This document shows positions 49,743-57,219 of a DNA stretch of 64,000 nt, in pieces. The notes beneath the pieces were generated by a model that made no database searches, was not told the DNA's origin, and saw nothing but the letters and a program-made list of their open reading frames with translations. Source of the DNA: AC-51 sp963749895 (GTDB lineage: Bacteria > Actinomycetota > UBA4738 > HRBIN12). The stretch is from contig CAVVOG010000003.1 in assembly GCA_963749895.1 (NCBI GenBank), positions 868,001 through 932,000 on the forward strand, in the 5' to 3' direction. The translations under genes were made by a program, and so were the position numbers. Position 1 is the stretch's first letter; each line of letters begins with the position of its first letter.

Positions 49743-50890
49743 GGCAACGCCTCCAGGTATCGCTCCAGGTTGCTCCGGGTCTCCTCCAGGGAATCCCCAC
49801 CGAACTTCTCGAGCACGGCGTCGGCCAGCACGAAGGCGACGACCGCCTCTCCCACCACCCCGCCGGCAGGGACCGCGCACACGTCCGTGCGCTGCTTGAT
49901 CGCGACGGCGGGTGCTCCGGTGGCGAGGTCGACCGTGTCCAGCGGCTGGGGCACCGTGGAGAAGGGCTTCATCGCCGCCCGGAGCCGGATCGGCTGCCCG
50001 GTCGACATCCCGCCCTCGATCCCGCCGGCCCTCGCGCTTCGACGCCCGATCCGACCGTCACGGCCGACGACGATCTCGTCGTGGGCCTTCGAGCCCGGAC
50101 GTCCGGCCGTGGCGAACCCGTCGCCGACCTCGACGCCCTTGACCGACTGGATCGACATCAGCGCGGCGGCCAGGCGCGCGTCGAGCTTGCGGTCCCAGTG
50201 GACGTAGGAGCCGACGCCGAGCGGGACCCCGTACGCCACGACCTCGAAGACCCCGCCGACGCTGTCCTTCGCCTTGCGGAGGCGGTCGATCTCGGCCACC
50301 ATCGCCGCAGACGCTTTCGGGTCGGCGCACCGCACCGGGGATGCGTCGACGGCCGCCAGGTCCTCCGGGCTGGGCGGCCGGACCCGGGTCTTCACGCCTC
50401 CGATCTGGACCACGTGCGAGACGACCTGGACCCCCAGTTCCGCGAGGAACGACTTGCACAGGGCCCCGAGCGCCACGCGCGCCGCGGTCTCTCGAGCGCT
50501 CGCGCGCTCCAAGACGTTGCGGACGTCGTCGAACCCGTACTTCAAGGCACCCACCAGATCCGCGTGCCCCGGGCGTGGCCTCGTGAGCTTCTGCCCCTCC
50601 CCGATCTCGCCTTCGACCCCCATGAGATCCCGGTACTTCTGGTCGAACTCGACGTTCGGGATCGTGAGCGCGATCGGCGAGCCGAGGGATCGTCCGTGAC
50701 GCACGCCCGTCACGATCTCGAAGGCGTCTGCCTCGAACCGCTGACGTCCTCCCCGCCCGTACCCGTGCCGGCGCCGGGCCAGCTCCCCCGCGATCGCGTC
50801 GAGCCGGACGGGCACGTCGGCGGGAAGGCCCTCGAGGATCCCGACGAGCCCGGGGCCGTGCGATTCGCCGGCGGTCAGCAGACGCAACAC
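49739..50890 (-). CDS. aroC: chorismate synthase
   Basis: A 383-residue FMN-dependent enzyme completing chorismate. The three family blocks are GESHGPGLVGILEGLPADVP (block 1), GASARETAARVALGALCKSFL region, and KAHDEIVVGRDGRIGRRSAR followed by GGIEGGMSTGQPI. The start GTG 50890 has no Shine-Dalgarno but a TATGAT box exactly 6 nt upstream, suggesting a leaderless mRNA for aroC-aroK-aroB-aroQ-pepQ-efp-nusB. Confidence 0.97.
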   Translation of the reverse strand: MLRLLTAGESHGPGLVGILEGLPADVPVRLDAIAGELARRRHGYGRGGRQRFEADAFEIVTGVRHGRSLGSPIALTIPNVEFDQKYRDLMGVEGEIGEGQKLTRPRPGHADLVGALKYGFDDVRNVLERASARETAARVALGALCKSFLAELGVQVVSHVVQIGGVKTRVRPPSPEDLAAVDASPVRCADPKASAAMVAEIDRLRKAKDSVGGVFEVVAYGVPLGVGSYVHWDRKLDARLAAALMSIQSVKGVEVGDGFATAGRPGSKAHDEIVVGRDGRIGRRSARAGGIEGGMSTGQPIRLRAAMKPFSTVPQPLDTVDLATGAPAVAIKQRTDVCAVPAGGVVGEAVVAFVLADAVLEKFGGDSLEETRSNLERYLEALP

Positions 50891-50896
50891 GGCCCC

Positions 50897-50902
50897 ATCA
50901 TA
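50897..50902 (-). promoter_or_regulatory. TATGAT -10 box, leaderless aroC promoter
   Basis: TATGAT (5 of 6 consensus) on the minus strand is followed by 6 nt and the GTG start of aroC, so the transcript would begin at or next to the initiation codon. Confidence 0.5.
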
Positions 50903-50940
50903 GGGAACGGCCGGTGCAGGCCCGCGCGCCCCGGAAGGAG

Positions 50941-50970
50941 GCGAGGGCGGCCCCGAAGGACCGCCCTCGC
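50941..50970 (-). terminator. terminator hairpin after the pilM-N-O-P genes
   Basis: GCGAGGGCGG and CCGCCCTCGC form a perfect 10-bp stem around a 10-nt loop, 41 nt after the PilP-like stop. It separates pilus genes from the aro operon. No T-tract. Confidence 0.6.
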
Positions 50971-51010
50971 GGACCGGCGACCGCTCCCCCCGTGGGCGCG
51001 TCGCCGGCGC

Positions 51011-51625
51011 TTACTTCTGCGGGTTGACGCAGAGGGTGAAAGGCTCGTCTCCGTACACGAAGGTCGCGCAGTTCCCCGAGATCGAGCGCACCTCGAACCG
51101 GTCGTTCGGGCCGAACTCGTCGCCGGTCTGGACGTCGTAGATCGTCCCGTTCACCTCGACCTGGACCGTGGGGACGCCGTTCACGGAGAACACGTTCAAC
51201 AGCACGACCTCGTGGCCGCCCTTGTTCGAGCTCGAGCCGCCGCCGGGCTGGGTCGGCGGTGGGCTCGAGGACGTGGAGCCGTTGCCGCCGGGAGGCGGTG
51301 AACTCGTCGTGGTCGTGGTGGTGTTCGTGCCGCCCGTAGTCGTGGCCGTCGTCGCGGTCGAGAACCCGGGCGGGACCGAGAAGGGGTCGCGCCCCGTGAA
51401 GACCGCCACCGGAGACAGGGTGCTCGTCGGGCTCGGCGAGAGCGTCTGCGACGGCTCTGCCTCGCCCGGTACGGTCGCGGGGTCCGTGGGCCTGGCCGTG
51501 TCCTCGCCGGGAGGCGCCTCGTCGCCGCCGCCCAGCAGGTTCATCCCAAGGAACACCACGAGCAGGACGCCGATGATGATGCCGCCGATCTTGAGGGTGC
51601 GCTGGTCGCGTTCGCTGAGCGGCAC
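51011..51625 (-). CDS. PilP-like / type II secretion C-like pilus assembly protein
   Basis: 204 residues: a short cytoplasmic N-terminus, one membrane helix (IGGIIIGVLLVVFLGMNLL, about 13-31), a long Thr/Ser/Pro/Gly-rich linker (about 50-135) and a small C-terminal beta domain (VVLLNVFSVNGVPTVQVEVN, then YDVQTGDEFGPNDRFEV) like the HR/PilP fold. A VFTGRDPFSVP segment matches the RDPF motif of these proteins. It is the last gene of pilM-pilN-pilO-pilP and would connect the inner-membrane assembly platform to outer parts; the firm family name needs a profile search. Confidence 0.68.
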   Translation of the reverse strand: MPLSERDQRTLKIGGIIIGVLLVVFLGMNLLGGGDEAPPGEDTARPTDPATVPGEAEPSQTLSPSPTSTLSPVAVFTGRDPFSVPPGFSTATTATTTGGTNTTTTTTSSPPPGGNGSTSSSPPPTQPGGGSSSNKGGHEVVLLNVFSVNGVPTVQVEVNGTIYDVQTGDEFGPNDRFEVRSISGNCATFVYGDEPFTLCVNPQK

Positions 51626-51628
51626 GGG

Positions 51629-52237
51629 CTACGCCCCCTCTCCCGTCGCCGAGGTCTGCGTGCCCGGCACCGAACCGGGTCCGGTGCTCGTGTCGCTCGT
51701 GTAGAGCGAGAGCGTCCCGGTGAACGACAGCACGGATGTCGACGTCGGGCCCTCACCACCGCCTGGCGCGACAGAGATCGAACTGACCTTCGCGGCGCGC
51801 GGCAAGGTCTCGATCCGGTACATGAACTCCGTCACGTCGAAGTAGGTTCCCGACCCCGACAGCGAGCCACGTTGATCACGGAGAGCCCGGTCGCCTCGTC
51901 GAAGGTCCCCGGCGACGGCGAGAACGAGATCACATCCAGACCCGAGGCGTTCGCGGCGTTGTTCAGCAGGAGCAGCAGCCCCGGTTCGTCGGCCAGCGGC
52001 GGGATCAGCCGCTCGACCTTCGGCGATCGTGGCGCGGGCTTCCGGCGCCCGATCCTTCGCGTCCTGCAGCGCGAGCTCGACGTGATTCCAACGTCTGCTG
52101 CTCGCTGCGGGCCTGGTCCAGGCGTCCTGGGCGTCGGACACCTCGCCCATCTTCGGCAGGACGAGGAACAGCAGGACGAGCACGAGGACCACAGCCGTCC
52201 CGATGCCGACCAGCAGGGGCGCCCGACGATCACCCAT
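51629..52237 (-). CDS. pilO: PilO-like pilus assembly protein, reading frame broken several times
   Basis: An N-terminal membrane helix (IGTAVVLVLVLLFLVLPKMG), a coiled coil and a ferredoxin-like domain are recognisable, but in three frames. The frame from ATG 52237 is left at GACGCCTGGACC (about 52127); a second frame gives LDQARSEQQTLESR; the first resumes as LALQDAKDRAPEARATIA. Another frame then gives KVERLIPPLADEPGLLLLL and SGLDVISFSPSPG, and the first returns as GTYFDVTEFMYRIETLP. At least four one-base indels that sum to zero would explain this. Each piece still looks like PilO, so it is a recent lesion or a sequence error. The ATG overlaps the pilN end. Confidence 0.72.
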   Translation of the reverse strand: MGDRRAPLLVGIGTAVVLVLVLLFLVLPKMGEVSDAQDAWTRPAASSRRWNHVELALQDAKDRAPEARATIAEGRAADPAAGRRTGAAAPAEQRRERLGSGCDLVLAVAGDLRRGDRALRDQRGSLSGSGTYFDVTEFMYRIETLPRAAKVSSISVAPGGGEGPTSTSVLSFTGTLSLYTSDTSTGPGSVPGTQTSATGEGA

Positions 52238-52863
52238 CGGTCGTCGCCTCCGTCCCGGCGCCGCGCGGGGTCAGGACCGCGTCGGTGAGATCCACGGTGA
52301 TCGCGTACGACCAGGAGTCGATCGCGGCCTCGACCTGCGAGATCGCCGACGCCCACGGGTTCACCCAGCCGTCCACCTGCTCGATCCTGGTGAGGTACTG
52401 GCTGACGGTGTCGACGCCGAGCGCCTCTCCGGACAGCGCCATCGTGCCGACGAACGTCGCGCCGGCGTCCGCCTCGCCCTCCGCGGGCTGCGACGGCGTC
52501 GTGTTGAGCGACAGGCTCTGGATGAAGGCGTCGCTCGGCACGATCCGCGACACGTCCATCAGCAGACCCGAGAATGCAACTTCGCCCGACGTAGGCGCTC
52601 GCGAGCCGCTCCTCCGACCGCTGGGCCTCGACCTGCAGGTCCTCGAACTTCTGGAGCTCAGCGATCTCGGCCTGGATCTGCGCGTTCGTCTGCTCCTGGG
52701 CGCTGATGTCGTCCTCGACCGAGGACAGGCGCTGCACCTGCAGGAGGTAGAAGCCGAACAGGAGCGCCAGAACGACACCGCCGGCCGCCAGGACCATCAG
52801 GGCCGTCCGCCGGCTCTTCTGTCCCCGGAGGATCTCGGGAGGCAGCAGGTTGACCTGGCTCAT
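52230..52863 (-). CDS. pilN: PilN-like pilus assembly protein, one frameshift in the middle
   Basis: Starts MSQVNLLPPEILRGQKSRR, the typical PilN opening, then a membrane helix (LMVLAAGGVVLALLFGFYLL) and a coiled coil (QAEIAELQKFEDLQVEAQRS). After ERLASAYVG near 52590 the frame changes and continues as EVAFSGLLMDVSRIVPSDAF to TEATTDG at 52230. One extra base in the GGGC run would account for it. The ATG overlaps the pilM stop (ATGA) and the end overlaps pilO, as in an intact operon. Whether the lesion is real or an assembly error cannot be told here. Confidence 0.75.
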
Positions 52864-53915
52864 CGGTCCCTCCCGGGGATCGCCAGGCCGATCGCGGTCG
52901 CCAGCACGGGCTCGGCGTCTTGCTGGGCGGCCTCCGACAGCGACAGCTGGGACGGCACGTGGTGGAACACCTCGCCCGGGTCCACCGGGACCGGGATCCG
53001 CTGACGCATCAGGTCGAGGAGGCCCTCGAGCTTCGAACCGCCGCCGGTGACGAGCACCTTCGCGATCCGCGCGTCGCGCGACTGCGCGGTGAAGAACTCG
53101 AGCGAGGAACGGACCTCGTCCACGAACGCCGCCGCCCGCTGGAGCGCGACGTTGCGGACCTCGTCGGGGGAAGGCATGTCCTCGACCTCTTCGCCCCGCT
53201 TCAGCCGCTCCGCGACGTCGTCCTCGACCCCGGCGGCTCGGGCGATCGCGATCGTGATGTCGCGCCCCCCCGAGGGCAGGATCCGCACGAACCGGGTCGT
53301 GCCGCGCGCGTGGACGACGATGTTCGTCACGTGCGCGCCGATGTCGATCACGGCCTCGTCGCCGCCCTCGTCGTCGAGATCCATCGCGACGTCGGGGGTC
53401 CCGACCGCCCGTACCAGCGCGAACGGGATCAGGTCGAGCCCCATCGGCTCGAGCTTGGCCCCCTGCACGGCGGTCACGACCTGGTCGACCATCGCGCGCT
53501 GCGCCGCCACCAGGAGCAGCCGAAGCATCTTGCGATCCTCCTGGTCGAATTCGCCCAGCGGGTCGTAGTCGAGGACGGCCTCCTCGACCGACATCGGGAT
53601 GAACTCCTGGACCTGGAGGCCGAGCGACGCCCGCAGCTCCTTCTCGGGCATGTACGGCAGGGCGATCTCCCGCACCACGACGCGCTGGTTCCCGACGCCC
53701 ATCCAGACCTGTCGGTTCTTGAACCCACCGCGCTGCCACAGCTCGCGCAGCGCCTGGCTCACCGCTGCGGGCTCGCGCACCTCGCCGTTCTCGACGGCGC
53801 CGACCGGGAGCGGGACCTGGGCGGCGCGGACCACCACGGGCTTCGCACCCGTGGAGATCTCCGCGGCACGCACCGCGGTGGAGCCGATGTCCAGCCCCAC
53901 GCGACCCTTCGCCAT
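52860..53915 (-). CDS. pilM: type IV pilus assembly protein PilM
   Basis: A 351-residue actin-fold ATPase-like protein of the inner cytoplasmic ring. It starts KGRVGLDIGSTAVRAAEIS (phosphate-1 loop), contains ELRASLGLQVQEFIPMSVEE, DEAVIDIGAHVTNIVVHARG (phosphate-2) and VLVTGGGSKLEGLLDLM (adenosine motif), all PilM hallmarks. It binds the N-terminus of PilN. I use ATG 53915, which overlaps the upstream HTH gene's TGA; a GTG one codon earlier is also possible. Confidence 0.92.
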   Translation of the reverse strand: MAKGRVGLDIGSTAVRAAEISTGAKPVVVRAAQVPLPVGAVENGEVREPAAVSQALRELWQRGGFKNRQVWMGVGNQRVVVREIALPYMPEKELRASLGLQVQEFIPMSVEEAVLDYDPLGEFDQEDRKMLRLLLVAAQRAMVDQVVTAVQGAKLEPMGLDLIPFALVRAVGTPDVAMDLDDEGGDEAVIDIGAHVTNIVVHARGTTRFVRILPSGGRDITIAIARAAGVEDDVAERLKRGEEVEDMPSPDEVRNVALQRAAAFVDEVRSSLEFFTAQSRDARIAKVLVTGGGSKLEGLLDLMRQRIPVPVDPGEVFHHVPSQLSLSEAAQQDAEPVLATAIGLAIPGRDR

Positions 53916-54166
53916 CACGCGCCCTCCACCCGAACGGAGCGTTCGGCCAGGTAGCGCTCGAGCTCGGCCTCACGGATCCGGTAGTTGTGCCCCACACGGA
54001 CCGCGGCCAATTCACCGCTCTTGATCAGCCGGTAGACCGTCATGTTCGACACGCGCATGTGCGCGCCGACCTCAGCAACGGTCAAGAGGCTGCTCTCGCC
54101 CGGAAGGACCGGACGCACAGGGCCGGCGAGCCGGCCCTCCGAGGTGGGGAAGGTCTCGTTCAACAT
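53915..54166 (-). CDS. small excisionase-type (MerR-superfamily) HTH protein
   Basis: 83 residues: about 28 variable residues, then a winged HTH of the excisionase/BldC type (LLTVAEVGAHMRVSNMTVYR, LIKSGELAAVRVGHNYRI, REAELERYLAE). Despite the family name there is no integrase, tRNA or att-like sequence nearby, so a regulator is more likely than a phage excisionase. Its stop overlaps the pilM start, making it the first gene of the pilM-N-O-P unit. Repeats just upstream could be its own binding sites. No clear Shine-Dalgarno precedes the ATG. Confidence 0.82.
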   Translation of the reverse strand: MLNETFPTSEGRLAGPVRPVLPGESSLLTVAEVGAHMRVSNMTVYRLIKSGELAAVRVGHNYRIREAELERYLAERSVRVEGA

Positions 54167-54168
54167 CC

Positions 54169-54225
54169 GTCACATCTGTCACACGGTGCTCACCGGACCA
54201 CTCGAGCCCCGTGAGCGTGCTCACG
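54169..54225. promoter_or_regulatory. direct repeats and palindrome upstream of the HTH-pilM unit
   Basis: GTCACA occurs twice with a 9-bp period (54169-54174 and 54178-54183), GTGCTCAC occurs twice 31 bp apart (54186 and 54217), and CGTGAGC-GT-GCTCACG is a 16-bp palindrome (54210-54225). They fill the 116-bp gap after pilD and are good operator candidates. Confidence 0.4.
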
Positions 54226-54282
54226 AAACATCAGCAACGCAGGCGAGTCAAACACCCGCGGAGGGATTCTTCCGAGGAGATC

Positions 54283-55062
54283 TCAGAGGCCGAACGAGCC
54301 GAGGTACCACTCGGTCACCGGCTCGGCGAAGAAGGCGGAGACGACCGCGCCCGCCGCCAGGTACGGGCCGAACGGGATCGCCGACTTGCGTCCCTTCCCG
54401 AGCGCGAGCGCGACGATCGCCCCGACCCCGCCCAGCACGATCGCTGCGGCCGCGGCCACCCCCACGTACCGCAGCCCGATGGCCCCGAGCACGAGCCCGA
54501 TCAGGGCGGCGAGCTTCACGTCGCCCATCCCCATGCCCCCCGAGATCAGGGCCACGACGAACAGACCGCCACCGTAGGCGAGGAACCCGATCGCCATCCG
54601 GGACAGATCCACCGGGGCGCCGGCGAGCCACGCGATCACGAGGTAGACCGGGAACGCCACCAGCGCCGGGTACATCAGCTTGTTCGGGATGATCCGGTGC
54701 TCGATGTCGATCGCCGAGATCGCGGGCATCAGCGCCAGCAGCGCCGCCACCGCCGCGCCGACCCACAGGCTCTCGAAGACGAAGAAGGCGCCAGAGACGA
54801 GCAGCGCGGTCCCCAGCTCGAGGAGCGGGTAGACGACGCCGATCCGCTCACCGCACGACCGGCACCGACCCCGCAACAGGAGCCACCCCATCACGGGGAC
54901 GTTGTCCCGAGCGGCGATCTCGGTCCCGCAGCGCGGGCAGCTCGACCGCGGTCTGACGATCGACTCCCCCGCGGGGACCCGGGCCGCCACGACCGTCATG
55001 AAGCTGCCGATCGCGAGCCCGAACGGGAACGCCACCAACGCGCGGATCCAGGCGTCACTCAT
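54283..55062 (-). CDS. pilD: prepilin peptidase / N-methyltransferase
   Basis: A 259-residue aspartic membrane protease (GspO/PilD family) that cleaves after the glycine of prepilins and methylates the new N-terminus. A cytoplasmic loop has four cysteines in CPRCG and CRSCG. The two catalytic Asp are in AISAIDIEHRIIPN and GGMGMGDVKLAALIG. About eight hydrophobic helices are visible. A TAGGCT box 9 nt before the ATG suggests its own near-leaderless start. Confidence 0.95.
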   Translation of the reverse strand: MSDAWIRALVAFPFGLAIGSFMTVVAARVPAGESIVRPRSSCPRCGTEIAARDNVPVMGWLLLRGRCRSCGERIGVVYPLLELGTALLVSGAFFVFESLWVGAAVAALLALMPAISAIDIEHRIIPNKLMYPALVAFPVYLVIAWLAGAPVDLSRMAIGFLAYGGGLFVVALISGGMGMGDVKLAALIGLVLGAIGLRYVGVAAAAAIVLGGVGAIVALALGKGRKSAIPFGPYLAAGAVVSAFFAEPVTEWYLGSFGL

Positions 55063-55071
55063 CGGCGTCGG

Positions 55072-55077
55072 AGCCTA
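55072..55077 (-). promoter_or_regulatory. TAGGCT -10-like box, near-leaderless pilD promoter
   Basis: TAGGCT on the minus strand is followed by 9 nt and the pilD ATG, the same arrangement as at argF and metK. It lies in the gap after the PilX-like gene. Confidence 0.4.
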
Positions 55078-55109
55078 TCCGTCCCACGGGCGACTCCGGG
55101 GGAGGTTGC

Positions 55110-56564
55110 TCAGATCTCCCGGATGTAGGAGATGTCCTCGTCGAAACCCGTGATCGTTCCCATCGACGGCACGTACACGGGTCGGTACTCCAACGAGAAG
55201 TTCATGCCGATGTCGACCGTGCCGCCCATCAGCTGGCCCGCGAAGCTGTTCTGGTTGTCCATCTCGACCGCGCACGGCGTGTAGATCAACACGCTCACGT
55301 ACGGGTACTGGAACGTCGTTCGGTTGCCCACGTAGACGTCCTTCGGGTCGTTGGACGCGCAGGTCCCCGGGTCCTTGTAGGTGCTGATCAGGTAGAGGTT
55401 CCGCGTGCTCGTGACGCCCGATGGCACCGTCCAGTTGACCTGGTTGCGGAACTCGTACCCACCGTCGGAGAGGACGGCGAGGTCGCCCTTCAGGCTGATG
55501 TTCTGCAGCGAGGCCGACGGCGGCTGGAAGGTGCAGGTGTTCGCGATCCGGAGCACGACGCTCGGGAACGCGTACGGGAAGACCCCCCAGCGGTTCTTCA
55601 CGAACTCGTAGGCACGGAGGCACTCGTTCGCACCCCACGTGACGGGAAGATCCGCCGCGTTCACGAGCGTGTAGCCGGCGTTCGTCCAGATCGACGTGTC
55701 GCCGGTGATCTGCGGGAAGGTCTGCGTCGGCACGTCGTCGACGATCGTGCTGCCCGTGCTGACGCCCTCGATGTCCAGGCCGCCCGTGTCGACGGTTCCG
55801 GCGGCGACGACGTCGCCGAAGATGTGGCCGTCCCCGTTCACGTTGCCGGTCGTCGACAAGACGTCGCCCTCCACGACGGCCGGGTTCCGGAGCTCGACGT
55901 CGTCGCGGGCCCAGAGGTCTCCGGCGATCACCGTGTTGTTCCTGATCGACGCGCCACCGTAGGGGACGTACACGCTGCCGTTGACCGTGAGGGACTGCGT
56001 GACGACCAGGTCTCCGTCCAGGACGTACACGTCGCCGTCGTTCGAGCCGGCCGCGCCGGACACGTTGACGCTCTGCTCGAAGGTCGTGTTCGAGACGGAC
56101 AGGACAGCCGCGTCGAACCCGCCCCGCTGCGGGGTGAGCCGGACGAACGTCTCGATCGTCCGGGGCACGTCCCCGTTCGCGCGGCCCTCCGAGCGGATCA
56201 ACACGTAGGTCGGATAGGACATCTGCGTGAAGGGGCACCCCATCTCGACCTCGCTCTCGTCGTAGAACGTCGCCCTCGCGCTGAACGTCGAGGTGCCGCT
56301 CGTGTCCAAGGTGCCGGTGCGGGCATCGCACGCGTACGACTCGATCTCGGTCGCCTGCAGGTAGTGGAACCAGTCGTTGACGCCGGCCTCCGCCGCGTGG
56401 ACCGACAGGGTCCGCTCCCGGTCGTACGAGCTCGCCTCGAGAGAATGGATCGACTGTCCGACCACGACGACCGAGAGCATGAGCACGACGAAGGACACCA
56501 TGAGCGCCACGACCATCGCGACGCCCTCCTCGCCGCGGAGCCTGTCCACGAACCTGGCACTCAT
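55110..56564 (-). CDS. PilX-like pilus protein with a bactofilin-like repeat region
   Basis: 484 residues. The N-terminus (EEGVAMVVALMVSFVVLMLS, then a polar AAEAGVNDW helix) matches PilX-type minor pilins that lack a clear prepilin cleavage site. From about 165 to 270 there are short repeats of the type DGDVYV, DGDLVV, NGSVYV, AGDLWA, EGDVLS, FGDVVA, each a few residues apart, as in bactofilin or other right-handed beta-solenoids. The rest is a Tyr/Asn-rich domain of unknown type. It lies between the PilW-like gene (ATGA overlap) and pilD. It may cap or decorate the pilus; that role is inferred. Confidence 0.75.
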   Translation of the reverse strand: MSARFVDRLRGEEGVAMVVALMVSFVVLMLSVVVVGQSIHSLEASSYDRERTLSVHAAEAGVNDWFHYLQATEIESYACDARTGTLDTSGTSTFSARATFYDESEVEMGCPFTQMSYPTYVLIRSEGRANGDVPRTIETFVRLTPQRGGFDAAVLSVSNTTFEQSVNVSGAAGSNDGDVYVLDGDLVVTQSLTVNGSVYVPYGGASIRNNTVIAGDLWARDDVELRNPAVVEGDVLSTTGNVNGDGHIFGDVVAAGTVDTGGLDIEGVSTGSTIVDDVPTQTFPQITGDTSIWTNAGYTLVNAADLPVTWGANECLRAYEFVKNRWGVFPYAFPSVVLRIANTCTFQPPSASLQNISLKGDLAVLSDGGYEFRNQVNWTVPSGVTSTRNLYLISTYKDPGTCASNDPKDVYVGNRTTFQYPYVSVLIYTPCAVEMDNQNSFAGQLMGGTVDIGMNFSLEYRPVYVPSMGTITGFDEDISYIREI

Positions 56565-57214
56565 GTAGCGGCCTCCATGTCGCTCGGGAGCTCCTCGCAG
56601 ACGGAGCTCGGGTACCCGAAGGAGGTGTTGCGGCCGGTCAGGCTGACCTCGAACCACTGCGTCGCTTCGGGGCGGTGCTCGAGATCCGGGTTGACCGCGA
56701 GCGTCACGGCGACGGTGCGTCCCTCGGGGTCCCGTACGAAGGGCGGAACGCCCTCGTCGAAGTTCACGACGCCGTCGGCCGCCACCCGCCAGGAGGTCGC
56801 CGTGTCCGCGTCCTGGTCCTGTACCCAGTACCGGGTCAAGAGCCGGTGCTGGTCGTCCACGAGCCACAGGACGCAGCGGCTCTCGCTGCTTCCGCCGAAC
56901 CGGGCCTGCGTGTAGACACGGAAGAGGTACCCGGTCGCGGGCGATCCGCCCGACATCCGAGCGAGCGGGTCCTCTTCGAGATCCGGGTCGTACAACAGGT
57001 TGCCCGACCTGACCTGCCGGTCGATCGACATCAGCGCCAGTCGCGCCTGGTCGTTGAGGTCCGTCCTCACCTGCTGGTCGACCGTCGCCCGTTGCATGGT
57101 CGCGAGGGTGGACAGGAACACCGTCATGACCACGGTGAGGATCGACATCGACACGATCAGCTCGGCCAAGGTGATGCCGTCTTGACGGTGGACCTTCCGC
57201 AGGAGGGGACCCAT
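56561..57214 (-). CDS. PilW/GspJ-like minor pilin
   Basis: 217 residues. A short basic leader (MGPLLRKVHRQDG) is followed by ITLAELIVSMSILTVVMTVF, a class III prepilin signal with Gly before the cleavage site and Glu at +5. The remainder (DQQVRTDLNDQARLALMSID, RQVRSGNLLYDP) resembles GspJ/PilW minor pilins that prime pilus assembly. It is placed 5 bp after the PilV-like gene and overlaps the PilX-like start. Confidence 0.78.
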   Translation of the reverse strand: MGPLLRKVHRQDGITLAELIVSMSILTVVMTVFLSTLATMQRATVDQQVRTDLNDQARLALMSIDRQVRSGNLLYDPDLEEDPLARMSGGSPATGYLFRVYTQARFGGSSESRCVLWLVDDQHRLLTRYWVQDQDADTATSWRVAADGVVNFDEGVPPFVRDPEGRTVAVTLAVNPDLEHRPEATQWFEVSLTGRNTSFGYPSSVCEELPSDMEAAT

Positions 57215-57219
57215 CGCGA

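Noticed and set aside
53915..54166. Excisionase-like gene as a mark of a prophage or integrative element
   Set aside because: No integrase, attachment-site repeat, tRNA end or base-composition change was seen; the gene is embedded in the pilus locus.
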